Positions 1 to 10,800 of a DNA stretch of 17,938 bases are shown here, piece after piece. Position numbers and translations under genes: made by a program. The notes under the pieces were generated by a model. That model had not been told where the DNA came from. It was given only the letters and a program-made list of their open reading frames with translations, and did not search any database. The DNA is from Tannerella sp. oral taxon 808 (lineage in GTDB: Bacteria > Bacteroidota > Bacteroidia > Bacteroidales > Tannerellaceae). The first letter of the stretch is position 1, and each line of letters begins with the position of its first letter. The stretch spans positions 1 to 17,938 of the forward strand of contig MIQB01000042.1 in the NCBI GenBank assembly GCA_002890585.1, in the 5' to 3' direction.

Positions 1-28
1 CCTGAAGAATTTTAATGATGAACAAATG

Positions 29-83
29 ACAACGGCCCTCCCCCGCAGAATTTGCGATGAAGTAGGGGGGGAGGGCGAGTTGT
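29..83. other. G/C-rich hairpin upstream of the barrel gene
   Basis: A 10-bp perfect inverted repeat (35-44 against 67-76, C-rich then G-rich) is extended after a small internal loop by ACAAC (29-33) against GTTGT (79-83). The loop is about 22 nt. There is no T-run on either side, so it is not a textbook intrinsic terminator. It may still end the gene to the left of the window, or shape the 5' leader of the gene at 118. I saw no clear TAnnTTTG promoter in the first 117 bases. Confidence 0.35.
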
Positions 84-117
84 TACGCTTCTAAACCAAA
101 TAAAAGACTCAGAGAAG

Positions 118-1809
118 ATGAATACGCACATGAAAACAATCCTTGCGACGCTCCTCCTCCTGACCACCGCTCACACCCTCCAGGCGCAGGAGTTGTCCGA
201 CCTGAAAAATGTCAAGCCGTTCGACATCAACGGCAGCATCGGCCTGAACACCTCCTTCTACTCCGTCTCCGGCATCCCGGAGCGGCAGGCACCCTTCGCC
301 TACGGCATCAACGCCAATGCCACGCTGACGGTCTATGGCATCTCCATGCCCTTCTCCTTCACGTGGTACAACAACAATAAAAAAGGCAGCTTCAGCCAGC
401 CCTTCAACCAGTTTGGCATCAGCCCCACCTATAAGTGGCTCACCCTCCATCTGGGCTACCGCAACCTCACCTTTTCGGAGTTTACGCTCAACGGATACAC
501 CTTCCTCGGCGCCGCTGTCGAAGCCCGCCCCGGCAAACTCCGATTAGGCGCGGTGTACGGCAAATTCAACCAAAACTCCACCTACGACCTGGCCATGGCC
601 GACTCCATGCCCAAGCTGACCCGCACCGGCTGGGCCGCCAAGGTGGGCTACGGCACGGAGAGCCGCTTCATCGACCTCTCCGTCGTACGCATCGGCGACA
701 ACACGAAACACTTCGACTCCCTCGCCTTCAAGCCCGGCATGCCCACGCCCGAACAAAACATCGCCTTCGGGCTCACCTCCCACTTCGCCTTCACCCCGCA
801 GCTCATGTTCACCTTCGACGGCTCATACAGCTTCTACACCAAAAACCGCATGGAGCTCTCGCCCGACTCCATCAGCGACGGCTGGCTCCGGCTGGCCAAC
901 GGACTGATCACCGTCAACGGAACGACCACATATTTCAAAGCCTTCAAAACGAGTCTCAGCTACCGTTTCACCCCCACCATCATCACCGGCATCGAATACC
1001 GCCGTGTCGACCCCGGCTTCCGCTCCATGGGCAGCTATTTCTTCAACAACGACGTCCAGCACATCACTTTCAATCAATCCGTGGGGCTAATGGACAGCAA
1101 GCTCAATCTGAACGGCTCGCTCGGCATACAAAACGACAACCTCGACGGCTCCAAACCCAACACCGCCCACCGCATCATCGGCTCACTCTCGGGCAACTAT
1201 ACGATCAATGAAAACTGGGCCCTCGACGCCTCGTTCAACAACTACTCCACCAACCAACGCGCCTACAAAACGGCCGGAAGCGACTCGCTGCTCATCTTTC
1301 AAGTGAATCGCACCTTCATGCTCATGCCACGCTTCACAAAAGCCACCCCCACAGCCTCCCACATGGTCATGCTCAACCTGAACTACACCACACTCGACGA
1401 CCGAAACAAAACCACCTCCGACATGGTCGACACAGACACCTACATGGCTATGCTGCTCTACAACTTCGGCCTTCCAGCGCTTCGGCTCAACATCTCGGCC
1501 GGCGCCAACTACACCTCAATGATGAATAAGAATTTCAAGAACGTCTTAGTGGGCGGCAACCTGAATCTGTCCAAGACATTCCTCAGCGACAAGCTCTCGC
1601 TCAATTGGAGCAACAACATCATGAGCAACAAGATCAACGACGACAGCGGACTGATCATAAACTCGGCCCTCAACGGCGCCTACCGCTTTCACCCCAAACA
1701 CCTGCTGTCGTTGAATTTCAGCCTAATCAACAACCGGTTTGCCAACGAGGCGGCCATCCCTTCATACGATGAAATCAGAGGAGATATCAGTTATGTGTTC
1801 ACATTCTAA
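118..1809 (+). CDS. Outer-membrane beta-barrel protein, 563 aa
   Basis: This is a predicted integral outer-membrane beta-barrel protein. The N-terminus is a signal peptide (MNTHMKTILATLLLLTTAHT, cleaved near LQA/QEL, residue 23-24); a second Met at position 130 would serve as well and leaves the same mature protein. From residue 30 on, the chain is a long series of short amphipathic strands with alternating aromatic and polar residues and Asn/Gly/Asp turns. It ends in SYVFTF, with a terminal Phe that fits the BAM recognition signal of barrel proteins. I see no TonB box or plug domain, and at 563 residues it is shorter than TonB-dependent receptors. It overlaps the giant gene downstream by 17 bases in another frame, so the two are probably translationally coupled and the barrel could be the membrane anchor or export partner of that protein. 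The partnership is inferred; no specific family is recognised. Confidence 0.85.
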   Translation: MNTHMKTILATLLLLTTAHTLQAQELSDLKNVKPFDINGSIGLNTSFYSVSGIPERQAPFAYGINANATLTVYGISMPFSFTWYNNNKKGSFSQPFNQFGISPTYKWLTLHLGYRNLTFSEFTLNGYTFLGAAVEARPGKLRLGAVYGKFNQNSTYDLAMADSMPKLTRTGWAAKVGYGTESRFIDLSVVRIGDNTKHFDSLAFKPGMPTPEQNIAFGLTSHFAFTPQLMFTFDGSYSFYTKNRMELSPDSISDGWLRLANGLITVNGTTTYFKAFKTSLSYRFTPTIITGIEYRRVDPGFRSMGSYFFNNDVQHITFNQSVGLMDSKLNLNGSLGIQNDNLDGSKPNTAHRIIGSLSGNYTINENWALDASFNNYSTNQRAYKTAGSDSLLIFQVNRTFMLMPRFTKATPTASHMVMLNLNYTTLDDRNKTTSDMVDTDTYMAMLLYNFGLPALRLNISAGANYTSMMNKNFKNVLVGGNLNLSKTFLSDKLSLNWSNNIMSNKINDDSGLIINSALNGAYRFHPKHLLSLNFSLINNRFANEAAIPSYDEIRGDISYVFTF

Positions 1810-4800
1810 GCAACAGTCAATACGAAGACTCCTACTCGCCGTCTTCGTCGCAATGGCTGCACTGAGTAATGCAGCAGCGCAGCTCTATCAGATAAATCAA
1901 ACCGTGCAGGTGCTTCCGCCCTATACCAACAAGCTGTCCGACTATTTCGCCTCACCCGGCAAAATCGTCAGCGTCATCACCACAACCGGCACATCCATCA
2001 CGGATGATTATCTATACTATTTGTACGGATCTATCGAGAGCACCGACAATGCCGGTATACGGATCGGCACGAATCCAAGGATTACTCCCCATCCCAGGTA
2101 TATGCGAAGGGCTCCCGGAGCCGGCTTTGCTCCCTACACGTTGAAGTATGACGAGCTTCAACAAATCTTCAGCGAACAGACTTTGCTGTATCAAGGCATC
2201 ACCCGCGAACAAGTCCAGCGCAACGGCCTGCCCCCCGGATCATATCGTATTTGCTTCAGGCTGTTTATCAAAGCTGGATGGATGAACCAGTTTGAAGAGG
2301 TCGGCAAATCGTGTAGCGCCCCCTTCCGCATTCAAAAGAAAGAAGCCATCGTCAACCAGACGGTGCAAGTACTTCCGCCCTACACGAACAAGCTGTCCGA
2401 CTACCTCCAATCGCCGGGCAAGATTCAGAGCATAATCACCGTCACACAGTATCCCGAAAATCAAGCCTTCTTCGACGTGACGGGAACACTCGAACAAGTC
2501 GACGGCAACGTGCGCATCGGCAGCGGACAGTTCAAGACCTTCGTCCGAATCAACGGCACGCCCTCGGGCAACAACGTCATCTTTTCGCCCTACACCCTGA
2601 CCCACACGAATTACACCGAGATGTTCCAAGAGCCGATGGTGTATCAAGGCATCACCCGCGAGCAGGTGCAGCGCGACGGCTTGCCCGAAGGCAATTACCG
2701 CATCTGCTTCAAGCTGCGCAACGCACAAACAGGTAAAGAGATCGGGACCTATTGCAGCGCCCCGTTCCGTATCCAAAAGAAAGACGCCATCGTCAACCAG
2801 ACGGTGCAAGTACTTCCGCCTTACACGAATAAGCTGTCCGACTACTTCCAGTCGCCGGGCAAGATTCAGAGCATAATCACCGTCACGCAGTACCCCGACA
2901 ATCAGGCGCTCTTCGACGTGAGAGGTACGCTTGAGCAGGTCGGCGGTAGCATACGCATCGGCAGCGGGCAGTCCAAGACGTCCGTCCGAATCAACGGCAC
3001 ACCCTCGGGCAACAATGTCATCTTTTCGCCCTACACCCTGACCCACACGAATTACACCGAGATGTTCCAAGAGCCGATGGTGTATCAAGGCATCACCCGC
3101 GAACAGGTGCAGCGCGACGGCCTGCCCGAAGGCAGTTACCGCCTCTGCTTTAATCTGAGCAAGCCCCAATCCTCCGTCGTGATCGGAACCTATTGCAGTG
3201 CCCCCTTCCAAATCCGAAAGAAAGACGCCATCGTCAATCAGGCCGTGATGGTCATGCCGCCTTACACGAACAAGCTGTCTGACTATTTCGAGACGCCGGG
3301 CAAGATCCGGAACGTGATCACCATCACGCAATACCCCGACAACAACGCCTCGTTGCGCGTACAGGGCACACTCGAAAGCACAGACGGAAAAATCGCCATC
3401 GGCAGCGCACAACACGCAGCCACGGTACAGATCAACGGAACGCCCTCCGGCAACCAAACCATCTTTACCCCCTACACATTAACGTACAACGATCTGCGCG
3501 ACATCTTCAAGGAGCCGATCAATTATCAAGGCATCACCCGCGAGCAGGCGTTGCGCGACGGTCTGCCCGAAGGCAGCTACCGCCTCTGCTTCAAAGTCTA
3601 CGATGCGAAGCGGAATCAGCTGCTCAGTCAGACGTGCAGTCCGCCATTTATGGTGGCTCCGCCCATGCTGAGCGCGCTTGAGCCGCCGCAGCTCATCCAG
3701 CCCTACGACGGCAGCGAACTTCCCCCCGAGCAGAAGCAAACCGTGCAGTTTACATGGACGATGCCTCCGGGCGCACCCGCCACAACGCAATACATGATCA
3801 AGATCATCGAGCTGAACGACCGCTACGCCAACTATCGCGACATGTTGCGTAACAGCTCCTATCCGGCGTTCTTCGAGACTACGGTTCGCGGCGTGCCGAC
3901 GTATCTCTACACGCCAGCCAATCCTGCGTTTAAGGAAGATAAAATGTACGCGTGGGTAGTCCGAGCCATCGGAAACAACATCAACATGCCGGCAGCGATC
4001 GTCCCGGGCACTACGTTCAAGAACGACGGCTATAGCGAACCGGCAGTGTTCACCTTCAAGAAAAACAAACTGGTGAAAGTGGAACCGCCAAAAGAAAAGA
4101 AGCCGAAAGAGATCGTCAGTGAAGAGGGTCTGAAAATCTTCGTACCCGGATGCCGCAACTGTAAAGGGAACAACGACGACCTGACAAACGACATCCCGGA
4201 AGTCGGATCGACGTACCAATTGCAGGGTCACACCCTGAATCCGAACCTGCTGAGCGGCCCGAATGCCGGCGCCGACCCGAAAGGCCGAAAGCTGTCAAAT
4301 GGCGACGTGAAGGCCGACCTCGGCAGTACATCCCTTGCCTCTAGCTCGGGAACGAAGATCGAGATACCGGCCGATGCCATTGCGGTAAACAATGCCCGCA
4401 ACTTCTACCTGCGCTGGGAAGACAAGAGCAGCCTGCTGGCCAAACGGCAGCCCAAGCCCGGCGAAGGCATCATTTACCATATACAAATACGCGAGGCAAA
4501 GACGGAAAAACTTGTATGGGAGAAGGATGTCTGGAATCACAGTTCGTATGAGCAGACCAAAAAAGGCTTGCCGTTTGTCGACGGGCAGAAATACCGGCTG
4601 CACATCGCGGCCATGCGAGGCGTAGTGACCCCTAACGGGTTCTCCACCGTCATCGACGCGAAGGGGAAGCCCGATGTGCTTGCCTCGTCGTGCCAGTGCG
4701 AGTTTACCTATATGAAGCTCAAGGATGTGCCGAACCTTGTGGAATATACGGTGAAGGGGAAGCTCTCCTATTTCTTCGAGCACGATCCCGAAATATTTCC

Positions 4801-7800
4801 GCTGACCACCACCACGGCCACGCTGACGCGATACACGCGCCTGATCGATGCCAAAACGAAGAAGCCTGTGCCGATGTACTCCAAGATGTCTACGCCGAAC
4901 GATGACCGCCACAGCGTACCCATCAAAATCAATGACGACGGCACGTTTGAAGTGACGATCTACGCCTATCCCGACGGTGGACTTATTGAAGAAGAACAAA
5001 GGATAGGATCAGGAGAGTTCGCTGCGTTCGGCAATCTGTACGAGTTCTTCAACTTAGAGCTTAACTCGCCCTACTATAAACCGCTGGATAAAGAGGGTAA
5101 GCGTCCTTCAAAAACCGAGGTTAATCTCTCTGACAGAACCATCGACTTGGGCGAAATCTCGTTCAACGTATGGAGTTATACGCTTGAAATCGAGATGTCG
5201 AAAGGGTATAGCGAAAAGAAAGGTGCGACCGAGGCTCAAGGATTTCACCGGAATCAGGATATGACGGGCCTCAGAGGCGACGTGAAGAGAGCCACGGAGA
5301 AAACGGGTGATATTCCGCGCTACGAAGGCGATATGCACCTCGGCTCACCGAGCGACAAGAAGCTGGCTGCCTCTGCGGTGAGAAACGATAAGGGCTTCAG
5401 TGCAACGATCGACCAAAAGGAGGCTCCCATAGCCAGAGGAAAAGTCTCGGTTGTAACTGATAAAAACGGGAAGAAACGTACCATCATCACGTTCGACCGG
5501 CTGATATGTAACTTCCAAAGCAACGACGAGTACCTGTTCAATATCTTGCAGGAGACCGAAGTAGGAGGAAAGAAAAAGACCCTCTATGCCAACGGTTTCA
5601 ATAAAGAAGCATTCCGCTATATCCCTAATACGAAAGAGCTGAACGAGAAGATGAAGACCGGACAATCCCGGTTTGTTGTCAAACGCAAGGCCGTGCTGAT
5701 TGACGATACACCGCCGCGCTCCACCGTGAAAGGGCGACTCGTCTTTAAAGATCCGTGCGACAACGAGAGCAAAGAGAGAGCCTTCGCCAATACCGACGTG
5801 GCATTGGTGCAGACCTATCTGCTCGAAGACGGTAAAGGCCACTCTACGGTAATGAATGTCGAGGAGTTGCTGAAAGACCATGGAAGGAACGGTGCGATAA
5901 CAATTACTAAACCAGAATATTTTCCAGGGGAACACGTTCGGAAATATCTGTTAGACTCTTTAGAAAACCGGAGCAAGGTATTGGCAGTAGCCCGTACCGA
6001 TGCCAACGGCAACTTCGAGTTCAAAGACTTTGTCCGTATCGATTCTACATTCACCGAAGCATATAAAGACGACACCGGAACAAGTGGTGATATAGTCAGC
6101 TGTACTGTCAAGCTGAACGGTACCCTTCGAGCTACAGTGCGTTTAGTCATTAACAGTCCGAAGAGACACTGGTGGCGCAACCCGTCGAAAAACATCGACA
6201 TCCAGCCTAATAGCTCGATGGATGTAGGTACACTTCTGGCATTACAGAACACGTATCTCTTGAAGATAAAGCCGATCGGCGATCCGCATAATAAAACCAT
6301 CGATTACCAGGGTCAACAGCTTAATGGTGCTGTGGTGAAAGTGACCCGTGACGAAATGTACAATGGCGAAGGCGCAGGAGGCATAGTCGTCAAGGAAAAA
6401 ACTGCAGAGCCAAAAGAGGATGGCTGCGTTTTCTCTGTGCCCAAACACAGGTGGCAACTTATTCCTCGAAATGATGGCACAATGCGTGAGGAAGAAGTAA
6501 ACGAACTGCTTATCGCAGTGAGTACGAGCGACAGTACCGGCGAACATTCTTTCTATCCCGACCAGATACGTTACCCCAAAGATTATATAGGACGAGAGGT
6601 CAAGAGACGTAGTGAAAAAGCCCGAGAGACGGGAGTAATTACTATCGAAAAAGGGTGTGAAGGAGTGTATGAGTCGTCCTATGGAGACTACCTTTTTACA
6701 ACTGGATTTAAGAAGGAAACGTGTGAGTGTCCCATTACCTTGGAGGCTAAAAGACCGATTATTTCGGGCCGTGTGCTGGATTCTGAAAACACGAAGCGAT
6801 CGGTAGAGGATGGCGAAGTGAGATTGCGATATTCCTATAAAAAACACGTTGAAGGATATGTGTATGTGAGAAAAGGTAGAGTAGGTCAGCCTGTTGGCCC
6901 CTATGATGAGATAAGCGAGGGCTTACTATTGACGCGATCTGTTTCTGAGGCAAAAGGACACGGGTATTTCCAATTCGACAACTTGATTCCTAATTATGAC
7001 TATGAGGAGAAGAAAAATGTTTGGGATCAGGAAAAGAAAAACATCATAGCTAAGAGTGAAGTCAGATGGGTTTCGGCGTCGGAATATCAGTTATTCGTAA
7101 AAGCGAAAGGCTACACGCTGGCGCTGTTTGAGCAGAAAGGGAAAGGGAAGACGGAAATCAGTGGTAATAAGAAAGATTTCTGGTTCCCGACCGAGCCGCT
7201 GCAGCCTAAGATGGGGCAGCAGCTGCACTTCCCGCAAATCTTGATGAAGCCCAGCGGAACGATTACCGGCTATGTGGTGGATGAAGAGGGACACCCCCAA
7301 GAAGCGATTGTGTTTACTACGCGCAGCAGGACACATAAGACACAACAGTCATATTTGGGTAAGGTTGGTAAGGGGTCATTGGGTGGTGGATCGTCATCCA
7401 AGAAGGGAGGTGTGTTCTCTCAACACCGATTCTCCGTTCCCGCGCCATCGGGCTATACCGATACGCTGTTTGTGCAGCCGGTAAACAGAGCTTATTTCAC
7501 TGACACGATATTGATCCCTGAAATGCCGGAAGGGAAATACGACGTGGGTAAAGTCGTCGTCAAGGAGCGGAAACACCGCATCCGGATCGTCGTGCATCCG
7601 AAAAAGCAAGGGGAACATAGCGCCTCGACCAGAAGTGGACAATCGATCAATGGGAAGTACATAGGAAAGCAGTCCGGCCTCTCGGGCATTACTGTGCGTA
7701 TCGACGCACCGGGTGTGAAAGAGCAGGTGACGAACGACAAGGGCGTGGTCGAGTTCAAGTTCAAGAATGCGAGCAATGGCAACTTCCACTACGAACTGAT

Positions 7801-10800
7801 TCCGCCTGAGAACTCGGATTACATCGCCTCCTCGGGCGAGCTGACGAATCACGAGAGCAAGCATATCGTCGAATACAACTACTGGATGCGGAAAGGCGCT
7901 ACGGTGAGCGGTCGCGTCACTTCAGACGGTAAGCCAGTGCCCGAGGCGAAGATTTGGGTGATGAATGGCGACAATAAGCGGGAAGTGACGGCCGATGCCG
8001 ACGGACGCTATACGCTGCGAGGCATCAAGGCGATCGGCGATTCGGACAACAACAGTTCGGCACAGAAGCTAAGCAGCTCGAAGAATGTCCGAAAGACGCA
8101 GAACGAAAGCAGACTGCCGTCCGGAGGGAAGTATTACGCCACGATCCATTGCGGAGCGCCGAGGGAGAAAGAGGAGTATGCCAACCTGTTAGGTAAAGAC
8201 ACGGAGGCCTCCTTTGCTGACATCGACGGCAAGGCAACTGTCGATTTCGACCTCGACATCTTCTACAAAGCCAATATCAGCACGCTGCACGGCTTTAAAG
8301 TGACCGTGACCGACGTGAAGGAAGACGGCGGAGATAACTACCGGATCTCGGGCAGCATCCTGTTGGACAAGGTGCCGGGACGCTTCGGTAAGCGAGACCG
8401 GATGGATCAGAATCCGGCCTTTAAAGACCTGAAGGTGCGGATCAATCACTCCGAGAAAGACACCAAGGGACGCCCATACTTTGAAGTGCCGGGCGAGGGA
8501 TTCAGCATCGGTATGAAGCTGATGAACGTAGACCTAAAAGGGACGGAGCATTCCTACCGGGTGTTATTGGCTAACGCCGGCGATGCCTTCCTGAACATCT
8601 CCAAAGAGGGGCTGACGGGCGGCTTTATCCGCTCCAAGGCGCAGATTGAACCGGCCTCGTTCAGCTTCTCCAGCACGAACTTCACTTTCGAGAATGATCA
8701 GTTCTATCTCAGCGAAGCGGGGGACGGACGGTCGAACGGACAGGTGACCTCGTTCAAGAGCTATGTGAGCGAGGAGAAGATGAACGCGTGGAAAACGGAA
8801 ACGGAAAAAGGCCGGGAGTATCTTATCCACAACGCTGACTTCCGTCCGGTGGCCTTCAAGTTCGTTGAGTTTGACGCCACCTCGCCCATCAACAGGAGCC
8901 GCCTCGGAACTGACGGCGTGATTCGCCTCAAGCCCGATGTGTGGTTTATCAATCCGTTGTTCAAACCGTTCAACAAGATCGATACGATCCGGCTCGACCT
9001 GCCCGAAGTGAAGATCACCCCCAGCGATGTGGAGGGCGATGTGAAACTCGATAAGATCGACGTGAAGTTTGAGAAGTGGACGATCGAAGTGCGGAATTGC
9101 AAGGTGGATGCTACGAAAGGGGGCATCTCATCGAACGATTTCGTGGTGCGAACGGGCAAAATTGACCTGAGAGGAAACGACTTCCTTTTGAACAAAGACA
9201 TGTTTCGTTTAGACGGCTTTGCCATGGACAAGATTCCGTTGGGCAAGGACGTCGCTAACATCGATATCGAATCGGGCAAGATTCAGTTCGGAGCCGATTC
9301 GATGTGTGGAAGGGATCTGAAGCCGCACTTGAAACTCAGCGTTGTCGGCAAACCGGCTGGCAGCATCAAGGGCTTGCCGGGCTTTGCTCACCCGCTCGTG
9401 TTCCAAATGATCAGCCTCCTCAGCAGCGGGGAAGACATTCTCAGCTTCGCTCCTGACTGCGAAAAGATGCGACTGCACGATGTGGTCGATTTCTTGCCTT
9501 ACACCATCAATTCGTACGAGGATGCATTCAGCTTAGACGGGGCGATCGACTACGGCATACCGCGCATCCCGACCAACATCAATCACAAGTTGTTGTACAC
9601 CAAGAAGAGTGGCAGACTCAAGCTCGAAATCAAGACGAGCGACATCAGCTTCACCAACGTGGGGACATTCAAATCGCTGAAGTCGAGGAAAGATCTGCAA
9701 AGGACGACTGACGGCTTGGCTGAGCTGCACGGTACGATCGAAGAGCCGGGCGCGCTCGATCCGATCCAGGTCGTGGTTCGTAAGCAGCGTACCTCGCCCG
9801 GTAACTACCGGATCTGGATGGAATTAGAAGACCAAAAGCAGCCGCGTCAATCTATCTGTCTCGGTGGCGGAAAACCTGGATCGGGCGATGCCGAGTTCCG
9901 TGTCGAAAGAGCCGATATGGTGATCTTGCCGGAAAAGAACGACTGGGACTTCTTGCGCCTCAAGCTCGTTCCCTCCGATGCCTATGGCAATAAGAGCGGC
10001 TTTGGCACGGCGCCTCTCTACTTCGCCCTTGCCGGTGAGCTGCGAACGGATACGGAGGTAGACCCCCAAAAGCAGCAGATCAAAATGGTCGGCACCGATC
10101 GCAATCCGCAGCAAGAGGGCGTCCCGCAGGATGGCTTCGTGGGCTTCAAGTTCGTTTATGACCATCCGCGGCAGGAGCTGACTGGCAACATGCATATTCA
10201 GGAGAAGAATGTGGGCGGCACCAAGTTCTCCGGCGATCTCGCCATGGCCGTCGGCCGTTACGGATTCTACTTTGCCGGAGGTGGGGAATTCCAGGCCTCG
10301 CCGTTCGGCAGAGTGGCCTGCGGAATGATTTTCGGTAGCTACGACCGGCCCGTACCCTCGCAGGTTTGGGAGCAGGTGCTGTCGCGCTCGAAGCGGAAAG
10401 AGTTGCCGTGCGACTTTACCGGGGGCCAGCTCCGTGGATTCTACGCCATGGGGGCGATGGATGTTCCGCTCACCTCGATCGATTACAGCTTCGATGCTGG
10501 AATTGCAAGTGGCGGAGTGAGATTTCATGCAGGCGTGGAAGGCGCCGTATGGGGCAGCTTCCTCCCGGGCAATGAGAAGATCGGCGTTTCGGGCATGCTC
10601 TATCTCGATGCGGAAGCATACCTGCACGCCATTACGTGTACCAGCGTCGACGCACGCCTTACGGCAACGGTGAAGGGCGAATCCACATTGGCGTTCCGGT
10701 CGCCTTACACGGCGCGATTGAACGTCTGCGGCGACTTGAACTTCTCCTTCTGTGTGATGCAGAAAATACCCACGGTCTTTTTCGGATGTGTCAAGCCTCC

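Noticed and set aside
1..94. End of an upstream gene (a frame ending TAA at 13-15, or another ending at 92-94)
   Set aside because: Too few codons to support either; the second reads through the G-rich hairpin.
435..1211. 258-residue + strand open frame inside the barrel gene
   Set aside because: His/Arg/Pro-rich frame-shifted reading of the barrel gene, which itself has a signal peptide and barrel pattern.
2240..3457. 405-residue - strand open frame over the TANFOR repeats
   Set aside because: Antisense to well-supported repeats; its own repetition only mirrors the 441-bp DNA repeats.
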